DNA from: Firmicutes bacterium AM55-24TS
Lineage (GTDB): Bacteria > Bacillota > Clostridia > UBA1381
Length of the DNA: 13,743 nt
Assembly (NCBI GenBank): GCA_003460745.1
Contig: QTVU01000056.1
Coordinates: forward strand, 1 to 13,743
Direction: 5' to 3'
Below the pieces are notes generated by a model. The model was not told where the DNA came from. It did not search any database and saw only the letters and a list, made by a program, of their open reading frames with translations. Positions 13,491 through 13,743 of the stretch are shown here, piece by piece (the first letter of the stretch is position 1; every line of letters starts with the position of its first letter). The position numbers and the translations under genes are program-made.

Positions 13491-13540
13491 TTTTGTTCAC
13501 CTTTAATTAGTACCTGCGCAGGTTTACTCACTGTGAACAT
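13487..13540 (-). CDS. 17-codon leader ORF before the methyltransferase-like gene
   Basis: Encodes MFTVSKPAQVLIKGEQN. It has the better ribosome binding site of the two (AGAAGGA, five bases before the ATG at 13540-13538), and its TGA overlaps the TTG start of the methyltransferase (TTGA). It may be a leader peptide that loads ribosomes onto the weak TTG start. Alternatively, if one base were missing in AATTG, the two frames would be continuous. Too short to judge by composition. Confidence 0.4.
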   Translation of the reverse strand: MFTVSKPAQVLIKGEQN

Positions 13541-13743
13541 TCTTATCCTTCTTAATGAAATATTGTTTTGTAGCTACAATAATATATTCTCTATTTGTTT
13601 TCCGGAAAGTTTGAGCAGAATTGCTCTGTTGAATTAAAATCAAGTTAATGAATTTCTAACCTTGAAAAACATATTTCATCATCTTTTTTATAACTATATC
13701 TTGTATATATCTTGTATATATAATTTTTTAATGACTACCATAT
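13491..13743 (-). promoter_or_regulatory. Dyad-rich leader/control region upstream of the minus-strand unit
   Basis: No gene longer than the 17-codon leader is visible. It holds perfect palindromes ACCTGCGCAGGT (13512-13523), TTGTAGCTACAA (13568-13579) and TTTCCGGAAA (13599-13608), a short hairpin GAGCA-GAAT-TGCTC (13613-13626), and a double 11-bp direct repeat (13695-13716). No consensus minus-strand promoter is evident; a -10-like TATTAT near 13582-13587 has no good -35. The region may carry operators for the operon. A stop in one minus frame (TAA near 13729-13731) may end a gene lying beyond the right edge. Confidence 0.4.
13695..13716. repeat. Two 11-bp tandem direct repeats
   Basis: TATATCTTGTA occurs at 13695-13705 and 13706-13716, followed by TATATA. 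The 11-bp period is about one helical turn, so a protein could bind both copies on one face of the DNA. Confidence 0.7.

Noticed and set aside
1..13743. tRNA genes, CRISPR arrays and rRNA
   Set aside because: No cloverleaf-like segment with TTC-loop consensus, no regularly spaced repeats and no rRNA-like sequence were seen in the few intergenic stretches.

Overview
The window is a 13.7-kb piece of an AT-rich (roughly 30-40% GC by hand counts) accessory replicon, most likely a phage or prophage of a strictly anaerobic, low-GC Gram-positive bacterium (Clostridia, Lachnospiraceae-like). The reasons are strong GGAGG-type ribosome binding sites, an oxygen-sensitive class III ribonucleotide reductase with its activase, cell-wall enzymes with Gram-positive signal peptides, and dense packing of small genes with ATGA, TAAATG and TTGA junctions. 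No structural, packaging or integrase gene is visible, so phage identity rests on the nucleotide-metabolism and DNA-replication gene set.

Layout: everything except one small gene reads right to left on the minus strand, apparently as one long transcription unit with no clear internal minus-strand terminator. From the right edge: a dyad-rich leader (13491-13743) with a 17-codon leader ORF; a TTG-started DNA methyltransferase-like gene; two small unknown genes; an S24/S26-type Ser peptidase-like protein; two unknown phage-type genes; a 47-residue two-helix membrane protein; a ThyX-like protein; a 36-residue ORF; NAD-dependent DNA ligase; an unknown gene and a small zinc-ribbon protein; a secreted SH3b-3D cell-wall protein; a 58-residue TTG-started gene; an HPr-like protein; a guanylate kinase-like gene; nrdD with an intein; nrdG; a 50-residue gene; a plus-strand one-gene cassette; a secreted NlpC/P60 peptidase; a membrane-anchored dUTPase; and an excisionase/MerR-like DNA-binding protein cut by the left edge.

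The genes form a dNTP-supply module (NrdD/NrdG, Gmk-like kinase, dUTPase, possibly the ThyX-like protein) beside a ligase and a methyltransferase, with two exported cell-wall proteins and one independent plus-strand unit with its own promoter, structured leader and terminator (a 'moron'-like arrangement).

A feature the reader must know: three conserved genes (ligA, gmk, nrdD) each lack exactly one base, so each breaks into a wrong or split reading frame; inserting one base restores the expected family sequence each time. None has a usable slippery site. This may be real decay or, more simply, uncorrected single-base deletions in the assembly.
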